A DNA stretch of 64,000 nucleotides from Mytilus galloprovincialis (lineage: Eukaryota > Mollusca > Bivalvia > Mytilida > Mytilidae), in contig NC_134847.1 in the NCBI RefSeq assembly GCF_965363235.1, positions 45,945,305 through 46,009,304 on the forward strand. Direction: 5' to 3'. Positions 14,401 through 23,253 of the stretch are shown piece by piece. The notes under the pieces are model-generated. The model was not told the origin of the DNA and searched no databases. It was given only the letters and a program-made list of their open reading frames with translations. Position numbers and translations under genes: made by a program. Every line of letters starts with the position of its first letter. Positions within the stretch are counted from its first letter, which is position 1.

Positions 14401-17400
14401 TTTAAGAAGATGTGGTATGAGTGATAATGAGACAACTCTCATTCCAAGTCACATTTATAAAAATGAACCATTATAGGTCAAAGCACGGTCTTCGAAACGG
14501 AGCCTTGGCTCACACCGAACAGCAACCTATAAAGGGCCCAAAAGTTACTAGTGTTAAACCATGAACTGAGGAAACCAACGGTCTAATCTATATAAAAAAA
14601 AACAGTGAAAGTGCATCGTATACTTTTATTTGAATGTTCTAGGAGTAAACACATACATTGCATTTATATTTTATTTCATCTACTACTTAATATATCATTA
14701 TAACCAGTCGTGTTAATTTCTAACAAGATTGATATTAAACCTTTTAATCCTTCATCGATATTTTTTTCGTGTAATGCCACTTCCAATGCTACAATGAGCA
14801 CTGAAAGAGTCGATATTTCATCACGGTTTATAGCACTAAAAGTTTTCAAATGTTTTTGTGCGGTTGCAAGAGTTATTTGCTAAGACTTTGAATATTGTAA
14901 GACCATATGACAGAACTGTATAAATTAAATATATAAAAAGAATCGCTTTTTTAAAAAATCCGGATTTTATTGATAATTATTATGTGATTCTCAATTCATA
15001 CAGTGTTCTACAAGTCATTAGTTACAGTTGCGCGTTACGAGTTCTGTTTGCACTGTTTAGATATATGTCTAACTTTTTCTGTTCGATGGATATAGTTGCA
15101 CCTGAAATAACTTTTGATTGATCTAACTTATATATAATATATGAATTAAATATGTTTTATAAAACTTGTAGAGAGAATAAACTGTAATGATGGAACGTGT
15201 TCTCCTACATATGACAGTGATGATCTAATAGCCGTTGAATGTAACTGTTCAAATATCAATTACATCGGAGAATTCTGTCAAACTCGTAAGTCAATGTTAT
15301 TAACTAGGTATACTTAAATATAAATATCAACGTACATAAACTAGCCTTCACATTCGTCAGACCGATACTGAGCCTGTAAGTAAATAACAAACAAAGAAAA
15401 AAAATAAAGTCAACATTATGATACCGCTGTTCAAAAGTGATAAATTGGTTTAGAGAAATCAAATCCGTGTTACTGACTAAACCCGAGTTAAACACATGAA
15501 CTTTAAGAAGAAAACAACCGAACAACAGAAACACTGAGATTCAACCAAAACAAACGCTAACATACCATAGAAACGGACACATACAAAAATAAGAGACAAA
15601 AAATATAGGCAAATTAAATCATTGCCATTCGTAAAAATCTTTTCTGTGGTTATAATTATTCCTTTTTAATATATTTTACGAGTGGTTCATTCACAGTCAT
15701 TTGCCTGTTAAAAATGAAAATAGGTTGGTGTTTGATTTTGTTGTCATCTGATTGTACTTTTCTGATAATGATGAAAATGATAGTTATATCAGACAAATTA
15801 ACGCAAGGGAAAAGTATTAAAACCAACTGGATACAGTTTCATTTTTACCCAGGCGTTGTCAGTTTATTTTCGATTTATGAGTTTGACTGTCCCTCTTGTA
15901 TCTTTCGTCCCTCTTTTATGAATTTTATATTTTCATCTTCGATTCAAATGATATTTCATGTTTCGTGTATAATATTTGTATAGTTTGAAGACAACATTAT
16001 TTATCTTACCTCCTATACATTTCCAGGAATATGATTGGTTAAAAGCGTCCGCGTGCAAACCGTGTATATTTGATATTAGGTTAGTAGGGAGGCGGGGCTT
16101 ATCTCATACACGGTTAGTAGTGGAGTTACGTCCCTTTATATTCCTTATTAGGTAAGAAGGGGGCGGGGCTTATTTCATACACGGTTAGTAATGGTGTTAT
16201 GTCCCTTTATAAAAAACAAAACGGTACTGAGAAAAAATCTTTAAAGTTCCAACAGACGAATAAATTGATGATTAAGATTGAAATAAAAACACATTTAAAC
16301 CTTACAAGTCGTTATTGTTGGCATCTGTTTTTGTAGGATCAATGGAAGTATTTTCTTAGTGCTAACAGTATTGAAGACTTGCTCATTTTGAGAATCACTA
16401 GTCTTAATTTCACACGTTAAGATAGTCGGTAAGATAAATTCGTTACATAGTGTGCTAGTGACCTAATACGGTATATATGGGGTCAGTAAATTCCATATGG
16501 GGATTCGAGCTTCGCTCTCACCCCATATGGAATTTACTGACCCCATATATACCGTATTAGGTCACTAGCACACTATGTAACTAATAATGTTCGACATAAG
16601 ACGTATATTAATGACGACATATATAGTTCAAAAGTTAAAAGAATCATATGATATTTCAAGGTTAATTTTTTTCCCACCAAAGCTTATAATGATAACATGA
16701 TCATACTTACTAGATATATCATTATGGTTGACAATTTTTATTGACAATAGTCAAAGGTTCTGAATGTGTTCTGATTTTTTTTTATACACGTAAAATAAAG
16801 AAGTTCTGTCCATTTTAGCCACGTGTAATGATCCTCCGAAGTACGAAAATTCACACGTGATATATAATGAGATGACAAATGGTAGCTTAGCCGTTTATCA
16901 ATGTAATAAAGGGTTTACTATTGATTCTGGTGATTTTGTACATTACTGTGATTTACCCGGTTGGATTGGACAATCAGTGGTTTGCATTCGTAAGTTTTCA
17001 TGACATTTAAACAAAATAAAATAAATGCATACACTATCGTTAGATTAGTCATAATTAGATTAAGTGTGTTCATGACAATGAAATTTCCGTAGAAAGTGTG
17101 TTTGCACCAACTCATGAACAGCAGTAATATTAAAAGAGGCATTAGCTGTTAAAATTGCATTCTTCGATTTGACTTAAATTCACAAATTAGTATATTTGAT
17201 TTATAACATACGAAAACGTACATCCAAATTATAAAACGTCTAAAATAAACAATTTACAATGCATGCGGTCGACAAAATGTTTCAGCATTTCGTGTATTTC
17301 AGTCTAAAATTTTAATAAACTAACGAGTGTACCTCCGAAAACTGCTTACGGTCACATAACCTGACATTAACATTAATAAAGATATAAACAAAAGGCGAAC

Positions 17401-20400
17401 TCGTGCAATTAGGACTGTTTGATTTAAAAGCTTTAAATATATGTTAATCATCGTTTTAACTTGTATCAGAATCAGTTTATGAACATGGAATCAGTCAATC
17501 AAATGGTTTACCCTTGTTTCACTTTAATGTTGACATACTTTTCCTTTTAATAAATTAACACGTCTATTTTATGCGTAATCTGTCTCGAGCTAAAATACAC
17601 ACAAATACGGATATGATAAGGTCGAATTATTCACTTGCAAGTCAATAATTCATAATCGATGTTTCTTTTGACAAAAGTAATACAAACCGGCTGATATAAG
17701 AGAAAAATTATTCACTTTTTCAATATTTCACTTGCATTAATGACTGAAAAAGCAAAATCATATTCTTTTTTTTTTCTTTATCTCGTTACTATTTTCCCTT
17801 TAAAAAATAACTTGCAATGGTATATGACGCTGAGAGCGTTTAACATTGTAAGATAGGTTTGACAATTTCAGAAGCTTAAATATAGTAGCTATGTGATTTC
17901 CATAGGATTTGTCTCAATTTGGTTTGTTTACTGAAAAATATCATTAATATTTTAACATTGGTAAAGTTCTCTTTCTTTTAAATTGCTAACAACGACCGGT
18001 AAATCAATCCGGTTCGACAATGAAATTTCGTTTGAACTGACACACAGACCATAAAAAAATGTCCATAAATGGGTGATTAGAAAAAAAAACCTATGAACCT
18101 ATATGACACGAGCAAATGGACAGGCACGAATGATAGCGTGAAATGAAATCCTAATGGAAAAAATATGTCGAGATAGTGGGGGTTTTCTAGGCACAGAAGA
18201 ATCAGTGATTTTTTTTTAAGACTTTCAACCTTTTTCTACCGTTTTTTTTTCAGTCTTTGATTCTTACATATTCTTATTTGATTAGGGAATCTCAATTTTA
18301 GAAATAATTTAAGTTTTCCTGGTTGATTATTAAACAAAAATTATATAAACACAATCTTGAAGTGACATATAACTCTTATCGTATAATCATGATAAACATG
18401 TCGACGTTCTATAATCTAAGGCACATGTCCGATACCATCATCATATATACATTCTACAAGAACTTACAGTGGAACCATACAAGGAAGTTTGACGGTGTAT
18501 GCCTGTGAACCTGGTTACGATAGATTGTCTGGAGACTTTGTGCATATATGTGACTCATCTAACTGGGTTGGAAATAGTCCATTATGTCAAGGTATGTCGA
18601 CCACCAATATCCCCTTCTATTGATGAACTACAGTTTTAAGTCATAGCTGTACTTAATGTTTTCTCTTTGACAGTCACTGAATCAGGAATCTGCATGAAGC
18701 AGATTCGATCCATTATATTGTAGTGACGTTTTGACAGATAAGCGACACGGCATCGTCGTTTGTTTTTATTTACTGGTAACATTAAAGATTAATATGCATT
18801 TGTGTATTTTGAAGAATAATAACTATGTTGAATTTCAGTTCCATATCAATCTAGAGAATTAAAATTTCTTAAATGTGTTATATAGTAAAATTATAAATTA
18901 CCAAAGACTAAGTTTTAATATAACAAATATATTGTTTTCAGAAACATGTGCCATCCCAACATTGTTCCAAAATACTTCAAGATTATACGATGGACTTACT
19001 AATGGGAGCGTTGTGACTTATACTTGTGCAGAAGGATTCATTGCTTCATCAGGAAATTTTGTACAAATATGTAACTCTACACATTGGGTTGGAAATTCCC
19101 CTGTATGCCAAGGTGAGTTATAAAATTATAAGGGTAAAAAACAGCTATAAATCTGTTGCTTCTTTCATCTTAATTTCCAAATTTATTGACCTATTCCATC
19201 ATGTACGTCAAGACCATTTACATATCTCCAATTAATCATCTATCTGAGACAAAAGCATATTAAACAATCTTCTAAACGAGCTGAGGTATATGGTTCCTTC
19301 ATTTGTTTGAAACTTTACAGAAGTTGATTTACTCAGTGGAAAGATAATGTTATGCTCTGTTTTCAATATAATCAGATTGTTCTCAACATGTTCATGATGT
19401 GACCCTCGTCGTGTTTCTCATGACACGAATACATTCTGTGATGTTATTACTAATGTTATTTCAACTGATCGGGCGGAACTTACATTTTAATTTGCATACG
19501 GACTGTTTATAAGAAGATGTGTGTGATTAGGATGATTGAGGTTATAATAATTAGGGATTTCTAATCACCTATCAGTGTCACCAAACAAATATACAAAAGA
19601 ACTGAGCGTATGATATGGGATGAATAACTGAACACATGATTGATGATTTTATTCCAAAACACCTGTCTATAGATAGACTGGTCTTTGATAAGCGAACCGG
19701 TTAAACCTCGCCCAGTCAAGTAAATAAATCGAGTAATACATTCGAGGAAAATAATTACATATTTGGTAAATTTTAGTTCTAAACCGATTCTTATTGTCGA
19801 TGTCTAGGTGTAACCTGGACGTAGTAGCTGTAATGTCCTTAACTTAAAATTCCGCAAGATAGCTTAACTATTTAGTCAATAGGAATTTTGGTCAGGATTA
19901 AAAAAAATACTTGAACGTTATACTCGCTATTTGAATTGTTCCACTAGTCTTTCCTTTTTTTACACAGTCCTACAAGGCTTATCAAATATGTCACTTTCAA
20001 CTTTTACGAAAAAGAAAATTCTAGTAAGTATTCTTGTTTTCTGCTATTTACGATGCTTGGGTTAATCTCGGTCTGTTTCTGAAATTAGATCTGACATAAC
20101 GTTTGATGATTTAACCCTGTATACCAACATTCCCCATGTGAAATAATATTTGTTTGGAAATACTTTGAACGACAAAATTATTTTACATTTTTTCCTAAGT
20201 GACGTATGCATTTTCTGATGTTAAACATGCATTGAATCTAGTTTCTAAATTTGATAGGTGTTTTTTTTTGTTAAATAGTTGTTTGTTTTGAGATTGCGTC
20301 ACAGTGATGATGGCTGTACCCATATTTTGACTATTTTACCTATTATGTCTGTTTTGTTCACGCATCGTTTTAAAAATAATGGAATTTGATGCGACTGTCA

Positions 20401-22558
20401 TACAAGTGAGAGGTGTAGCGCTATTAAACCAGATTCAATTCACCATTTTCTACATTTGAAAATGCCTGTACCATGTCAGGAATATGACAGTTGTTGTCCA
20501 TTCGTTTGATGTGTTTTATCATTTGATTTTGCCCTTTGAACTTGACTTTCCGTTTTCAATTTACTTCAGTTCAGTATTTTTGTGATTTTACTTTTCTTTT
20601 GCAGAACTTTTTAGAACTTTTGGTCTAAATGCTCTTCAACTTTATACTTGGTTAGCTTTCTAACTATTTTGATCTGAGCGTCACTGATGAGTCTTATGAA
20701 GACGAAACGCGCGTCTGGCGTATCAACTTATAAGCGTGGTATGTTTGATTACTATTAACACCACTTGTTCGATGCCACTGCTGGTGGACGTTTCGTCCCC
20801 GAGGGAATCATCAGCCTAGTAGTCAATAATTCCGGGGTTGACATGAATATCAATTATATGGTCATTTTGATAAATTTACTGTTTTCAAAAGTACGAATTA
20901 TTCGAAAAACTGTCCCAGGCAACCTTAGACGTATTTGGTACAACTTCTAATTTCTAGTTTCAATGCTCGTCAACTTTAAACTTGTTTGGCTTCCTAACTA
21001 TTTTGATCTGAGCGTCACTAATGAGTTTGATGAAGACGAAAAGCGCGTTTGGCGATCAAATTATAAGCCTGGTACCTTTGATAACTCTTGTTCTACGTTT
21101 TCTGGGATTAAATTTAAATGCATTTGAAGTCGGGAGATAAGTATTTTTTTCAAGAAATGTTCCTTATTTAATTATACTTCAGGTATTTGTGATATGCCAC
21201 CGGAATACAACAACACAACATACATGTTCAACGGTATAACCGATGGAAGTATAGCAGAGTATACTTGTAATAATGGACATTTTCATGTTTCTGGAGATGT
21301 AAGGCATCACTGTTTGCTACCAAACTGGATTGGAGTACCTGTTGTTTGTAGAGGTATAAAAGTTAAGTAGACGGACGAAAATCTTGAACTATTAGTCTTT
21401 AATTACATCTTTTAAAATATTTCTTAAAGCATATTTTTGTGTATTGTATTTGGCACATGTTTTGATAAAGTAACCAACTGTTTGTAATGTACAAATATGT
21501 CATAAGGTCTCTGGTGGAGAATGGTTTTCATTGACAATCATACCACATCTTTTTATTTTTATATATTTGCTTTGACTTTGACTTCTCTTATTGAATTGAT
21601 TCAGCACTTAGTATATGTTTTATTTTTAAGGAGGAATTAAGGTGGTACCTTACACTACAGGGAGATAACTCTGTAATATCAACTAAACGTTTTAATTACG
21701 TTGCCTTGTGAAGGCAATATAAAGCTTCACAATGATCAAAATTAGTCTTTGTCAAACTGCTATAAAACCAGTGTAATTTTTCTGATAAAACGCTTGGTTC
21801 AAATTTTTTTGATTTTTTGATATTTTTGTAAAAGGGTCAAAGTAAATAATTTGTCAAAGTTTTATGAAAATTAAACGAGCCAAATTAATTTTAGTGAAAG
21901 TGTTGGGTACCACCTTAACACAAAATATATATAAAAAAATCATTCTCCTAAAATAATAACTCAACATTAAATTTTGATACTATTTTCATTGTAATATGAC
22001 TATATCAATCAATTTTCCATTCTAGACATCTTTTACTTATTCTACGATTAGCAAGCATACTCTCATCATTTTTAATCAATTTCAGAGGGGAAAAAAACAT
22101 TTATATTTGATTAAAACTGCAAAAGCCAGCATGGTTAATATAATTAAGAATGTTTTCAGACAAAGTGGAGCCGAGATTAATTTAACCATTCCTTTTGTAC
22201 TTTTTGATTCTAAAGCATATATAGGTGTTTTTTTGGTATTTTTCATTTCTGGTTTTTTAATGAATTCAGCATTCCAGATGAAAGTAATTTCATAAAGATT
22301 TGTATGTCTATTTTTATTTCAGAAATGCTAACTAAAAAAGAAGTAACAGAACTTCAGATTTCAATTGAAAAAGAACTACAAGTAGACAAAAAGACAATAT
22401 CATCCTATAGAAGACGTAAGATTAGTGCGTACGATCCCCGACCTTCAAGTAAACAAATTGGTTTGGCTGGAGTTGTCATAATGACCATGTGTTTCTCTGT
22501 AATTGTTATATTAGACTGTCTTCAATGTCATAGTAAGAAATCTTCTACCTCAAACTAA
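2365..22558 (+). CDS. Membrane-anchored mosaic protein: 3 repeated modules, EGF, 4 CCP/sushi, TM tail
   Basis: Thirteen coding exons can be read: 2365-2425, 2745-3041, 4268-4390, 9849-9953, 11646-11771, 11869-12062, 14067-14301, 15172-15285, 16819-16989, 18421-18591, 18942-19112, 21183-21353, 22323-22558. All have AG/GT borders, and they sum to 2175 nt, exactly 724 codons plus TAA. Introns are phase 1 except the one after 12062 (phase 0). Approximate order by residue: signal peptide 1-20; module copies 1 (21-161), 2 (161-238) and 3 (238-381); EGF 381-419; CCP domains 419-476, 476-533, 533-590, 590-647; a juxtamembrane charged region, then a transmembrane helix near 692-713 and a short cytosolic tail. 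CCP and EGF domains are extracellular binding modules, so a cell-surface adhesion or recognition role is inferred; no ligand can be named. The start is the first in-frame ATG (A at -3); the ATG at 2386 gives a tighter signal peptide. Transcript evidence is lacking, so small exons could be missed. Confidence 0.85.
3203..3456 (+). repeat. Dispersed repeat, CGCGCGTCTGGCGTA family, 5' part
   Basis: Begins with 'gggtatcaccagcctagtag' and runs through the 'cgtatttggtacaacttttagg' segment. The same blocks, in the same order, occur at 6107-6468, 6469-6787 and 20750-21086. In those copies the family ends in a 'gtagacgaaacgcgcgtctg' block; here that block is replaced by the 33-bp tandem array that starts at 3457. 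Confidence 0.7.
3457..4083. repeat. 33-bp minisatellite, 19 units, with higher-order pattern
   Basis: Nineteen 33-bp units (627 bp). Each carries GTCGTCTGTAG, then GTCAATACACACGTG (type A), GCCAATACATACGTG (type B) or GCTAATACATACGTG (type b), then CGTCTGAT. The order is AABBBb ABBBBb-like blocks: A A B B B b, A B B B b, A A B B B b, A A. So 165- to 198-bp blocks were duplicated as wholes. Because 33 is divisible by three, long frames stay open on both strands; these are artefacts of the repeat. The array lies in intron 2 of the mosaic gene. Confidence 0.95.
6107..6787 (+). repeat. Two tandem copies of the CGCGCGTCTGGCGTA-type repeat inside the Penelope copy
   Basis: Two near-identical blocks (about 6107-6431 and 6469-6787), each starting 'tttccccgagggtatcac' and ending 'gtctggcgtatatactaaat...atgatgagtttattt', joined by a 37-bp spacer 'caaccactgggtcgatgcc...'. 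That spacer is itself the left end of the full family, as seen at 20760. The pair separates reverse transcriptase blocks of the Penelope-like copy, so it arrived later. Confidence 0.75.
7461..8108. repeat. Dispersed 650-bp repeat inserted in the Penelope copy
   Basis: Starts 'aataaaggcaacagtagta', runs through 'aaaacaaaatcggggtaac', 'gacttggtacaggacac' and 'ggcatgccaaacctcgc', and ends near 'gcgccttgcccacacaag...'. It sits between the thumb-like and linker parts of the Penelope-like copy, so it is a younger insertion. Shorter relatives lie at about 1240-1390 and 24500-24635 (minus) and 15400-15600 (plus). It has no coding capacity. Its right end resembles the reverse complement of the GCGTCTGGCGTA family. 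Confidence 0.65.
10011..10353. mobile_element. Foldback-ended MITE-like element, copy 1
   Basis: Roughly 343 bp whose right half is a near-perfect hairpin: 45-nt arms at 10227-10271 and 10306-10350 (AATGCTTCTTTTTGTAAC... against ...GTTACAAAAAGAAGCATT). The left part contains 'cgttattctgattggc' and 'gaggtcccacattaaagtgc'. A second copy in opposite orientation is at 56641-56998, which defines the ends. It lies in intron 4 of the mosaic gene. Confidence 0.8.
11200..11430. repeat. Short interspersed repeat of unknown class
   Basis: The segment 'cactgatgaagcgcattttttgcg', then 'ggtgggtttctccggacact' and 'ataaaactggccgccacg', ending in an A-rich 'aaaacacaaaaaaatcc' tail, has the look of a SINE or a LINE 3' tail known from many molluscs. 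No internal promoter boxes are clear enough for me to name a family. It is in intron 4. Confidence 0.4.
11869..14301 (+). other. Exons 6-7: module copy 3
   Basis: Exon 11869-12062 (194 bp, phase 1 to 0) begins LVCCTFEDW, then [19 protein letters not shown] and, near its end, [14 protein letters not shown], which aligns with the LGVYP-VDVQ part. Exon 14067-14301 (235 bp, 0 to 1) reads [37 protein letters not shown], then [12 protein letters not shown]. This is the most diverged copy and the only one cut by a phase-0 intron. Intron 6 (12063-14066) carries a minus-strand fragment of the GCGTCTGGCGTA repeat at about 13263-13400. Confidence 0.75.
13263..13400 (-). repeat. Fragment of the CGCGCGTCTGGCGTA-type repeat, reversed
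   Basis: The reverse complement reads '...gagcgtcactgataagtct' then 'gtagacgaaacgcgcgtctg', the conserved right part of the family. Only the terminal 130 or so bases are kept. Confidence 0.65.
14402..14615 (+). repeat. Dispersed repeat 'agatgtggtatgagtg' family
   Basis: Contains 'gaagatgtggtatgagtg', 'aatgagacaactctcat', 'ggagccttggctcacac' and 'ctataaagggcccaaaa'. Other copies are at 33557-33790 and 56104-56640 (the longest). It lies just after exon 7 of the mosaic gene, in intron 7. Confidence 0.7.
15172..15285 (+). other. Exon 8: EGF-like domain
   Basis: 114 bp, phase 1 to 1. Reads INCNDGTC, then [16 protein letters not shown]: the C-x-D-G-x-C start and the C-x-C...G-x-x-C end of an EGF-like fold. 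With five cysteines inside the exon, one of the usual six must be supplied by a neighbour or is lost. It lies between the modules and the CCP array. Confidence 0.7.
15330..15620 (+). repeat. Diverged copy of the 7461-8108 repeat
   Basis: Contains 'cattatgataccgctgttc', 'aagaagaaaacaaccgaac' and 'taacataccatagaaacgg', matching the left half of the 7461-8108 repeat with many differences. In intron 8 of the mosaic gene. A reverse fragment of the 138-292 repeat follows at about 15830-15940. Confidence 0.5.
16073..16212. repeat. Tandem duplication, 71-bp period
   Basis: Two diverged units, each with 'attaggt-ag-agggggcggggctta', 'catacacggttagta' and 'gtccctttata'. The GGCGGGGCTT core occurs at 16091 and again 71 bp later. 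The upstream 'tgattggttaaaagcgtccg' plus a GC-box-like core would resemble a promoter, but it lies deep in an intron and is probably repeat-derived. Confidence 0.7.
16442..16581. repeat. Perfect 61-bp inverted repeat (foldback)
   Basis: Left arm 16442-16502 and right arm 16521-16581 are exact reverse complements (GTTACATAGTGTGCTAGTGA... to ...TTCCATATGGGG), separated by an 18-nt loop that itself contains GAGC-ttc-GCTC. No coding. It sits 237 bp upstream of the first CCP exon. Confidence 0.95.
16819..16989 (+). other. Exon 9: CCP/sushi domain 1
   Basis: 171 bp, phase 1 to 1. Pattern [10 protein letters not shown]...[13 protein letters not shown]...FVHYC...GWIGQSVVC: four cysteines and the conserved G-W before the last cysteine, as in complement control protein domains. 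Confidence 0.85.
17430..17690 (+). repeat. Dispersed repeat, plus copy of a diverged pair
   Basis: Shares ordered blocks with the reverse complement of 25270-25545: 'atatgttaatc-tcgt', 'aaatggtt-acccttgtttc', 'aatacgga-at-at-aggtcg' and 'gaattattcacttgcaagt'. Clearly one family, about 260-275 bp, much diverged. No coding. Confidence 0.6.
18421..18591 (+). other. Exon 10: CCP/sushi domain 2
   Basis: 171 bp, phase 1 to 1. Reads [10 protein letters not shown], then [19 protein letters not shown], then [14 protein letters not shown]. The acceptor (ataatctaag) has a weak pyrimidine tract, but the exon length and phase match the other three CCP exons exactly. Confidence 0.8.
18942..19112 (+). other. 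Exon 11: CCP/sushi domain 3
   Basis: 171 bp, phase 1 to 1. Reads [30 protein letters not shown], then [14 protein letters not shown]. It is closest to CCP 2 (shared WVGNSP-CQ), which suggests a local duplication; intron 10 between them is only 350 bp. Confidence 0.85.
20570..21086 (+). repeat. Two adjacent CGCGCGTCTGGCGTA-type repeats
   Basis: A right-end fragment (about 20570-20745, ending 'gacgaaacgcgcgtctggcg') is followed by a near full copy (about 20760-21086) that starts 'ccacttgttcgatgccactg' and ends '...gcgtttggcgatcaaattat'. Intron 11 of the mosaic gene. A phrase at about 20111-20140 resembles the LYTNIPH block of Penelope reverse transcriptase, but it is too short to call. Confidence 0.7.
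21183..21353 (+). other. Exon 12: CCP/sushi domain 4
   Basis: 171 bp, phase 1 to 1. Reads [29 protein letters not shown], then [13 protein letters not shown]. Four cysteines and the N-W-I-G motif. Confidence 0.85.
21637..21918. mobile_element. TTAA-flanked MITE, copy 1 (282 bp)
   Basis: Begins TTAAGGTGGTACC and ends GGTACCACCTTAA. A second 281-bp copy lies at 50709-50989 with the same ends and the same interior ('cagggagataactctgtaa', 'gttttaattacgttg', 'aaattaaacgagccaaatt'). TTAA at both tips suggests a piggyBac- or Kolobok-type target, which is inference. Intron 12 of the mosaic gene. Confidence 0.85.
22323..22558 (+). other. Exon 13: juxtamembrane region, TM helix, stop
   Basis: Phase 1 in. 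Reads a charged stretch ([29 protein letters not shown]), [10 protein letters not shown], then a hydrophobic helix [19 protein letters not shown] and a short [10 protein letters not shown] tail ending in TAA. I recall very similar 'DKK-xSSxxRRKxSAxDxRPSS plus TM' tails ending many bivalve extracellular mosaic proteins, which supports both the exon and the type I topology. Confidence 0.85.
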
Positions 22559-23253
22559 AATGCAAATACTTCACAAAAATAACTGTTGTTAAAACAGAAG
22601 AATGACAGCAGTTGTTATAAAAGTTATGGTAAAGAAAACATCGTTCAATTGATTTCGGAGACTGTCTTATTTCGTATACTGTATACATACCGATGATCAG
22701 GTTTGTTCAAGCCTGGTACTATCTATTCTATATTACTTCTATAGTTTAAAAAGATACATATAAATGGTGACAACACGAATACATTCGTCTTCCTAAAATA
22801 AGATGTGAAAATTAACACTAAGCAGGTTCTCGGCTGACAACTTTACTTTGTTTGTTTGAGTGTTTAGTAATACAAGCGGAATCCAGTTAAAAAGAACACC
22901 AATCATATCAAACGGCGTCATAATCTGACATCCAATATTTAACAGTGATATATAAATATCATCTCTAAAGAAAACGTTGGAATACTAGTAAGAAGTTTTA
23001 TTTCATTCAAAACTAAGACAACTGGAAAGGAAAATAACTTCAATATGTGTAAGTCGCCATCTATGCACATTTAATATATGTAACCTTGGGGCAGGGACAG
23101 GAAATATATTTGTAGAACGAACGAAAAGACAAGTATTGTATTGTGCATCGAACCCAGAAGTAAAACCACAATTACTTTTGCATTTTAGTGTTCTTCAATT
23201 TATTTGATTTTGTCCCTTCAATAAATGATAGAATTCACATATTATATTCAAGT
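22559..23253. other. Convergent intergenic gap
   Basis: 695 bp between the mosaic gene stop and the Kunitz gene stop. On the minus strand, TTTATT at about 23199-23204 reads AATAAA and could be the Kunitz poly(A) signal. No clear AATAAA follows the mosaic gene within this gap. Nothing else is seen. Confidence 0.5.

Noticed and set aside
16030-16212. GC-box-like promoter elements (GGGGCGGGGC)
   Set aside because: They occur in a 71-bp tandem duplication deep in an intron, without any downstream new exon.
20111-20140. LYTNIPH-like phrase resembling Penelope reverse transcriptase
   Set aside because: Only about eight residues match and no adjacent blocks are recognisable.
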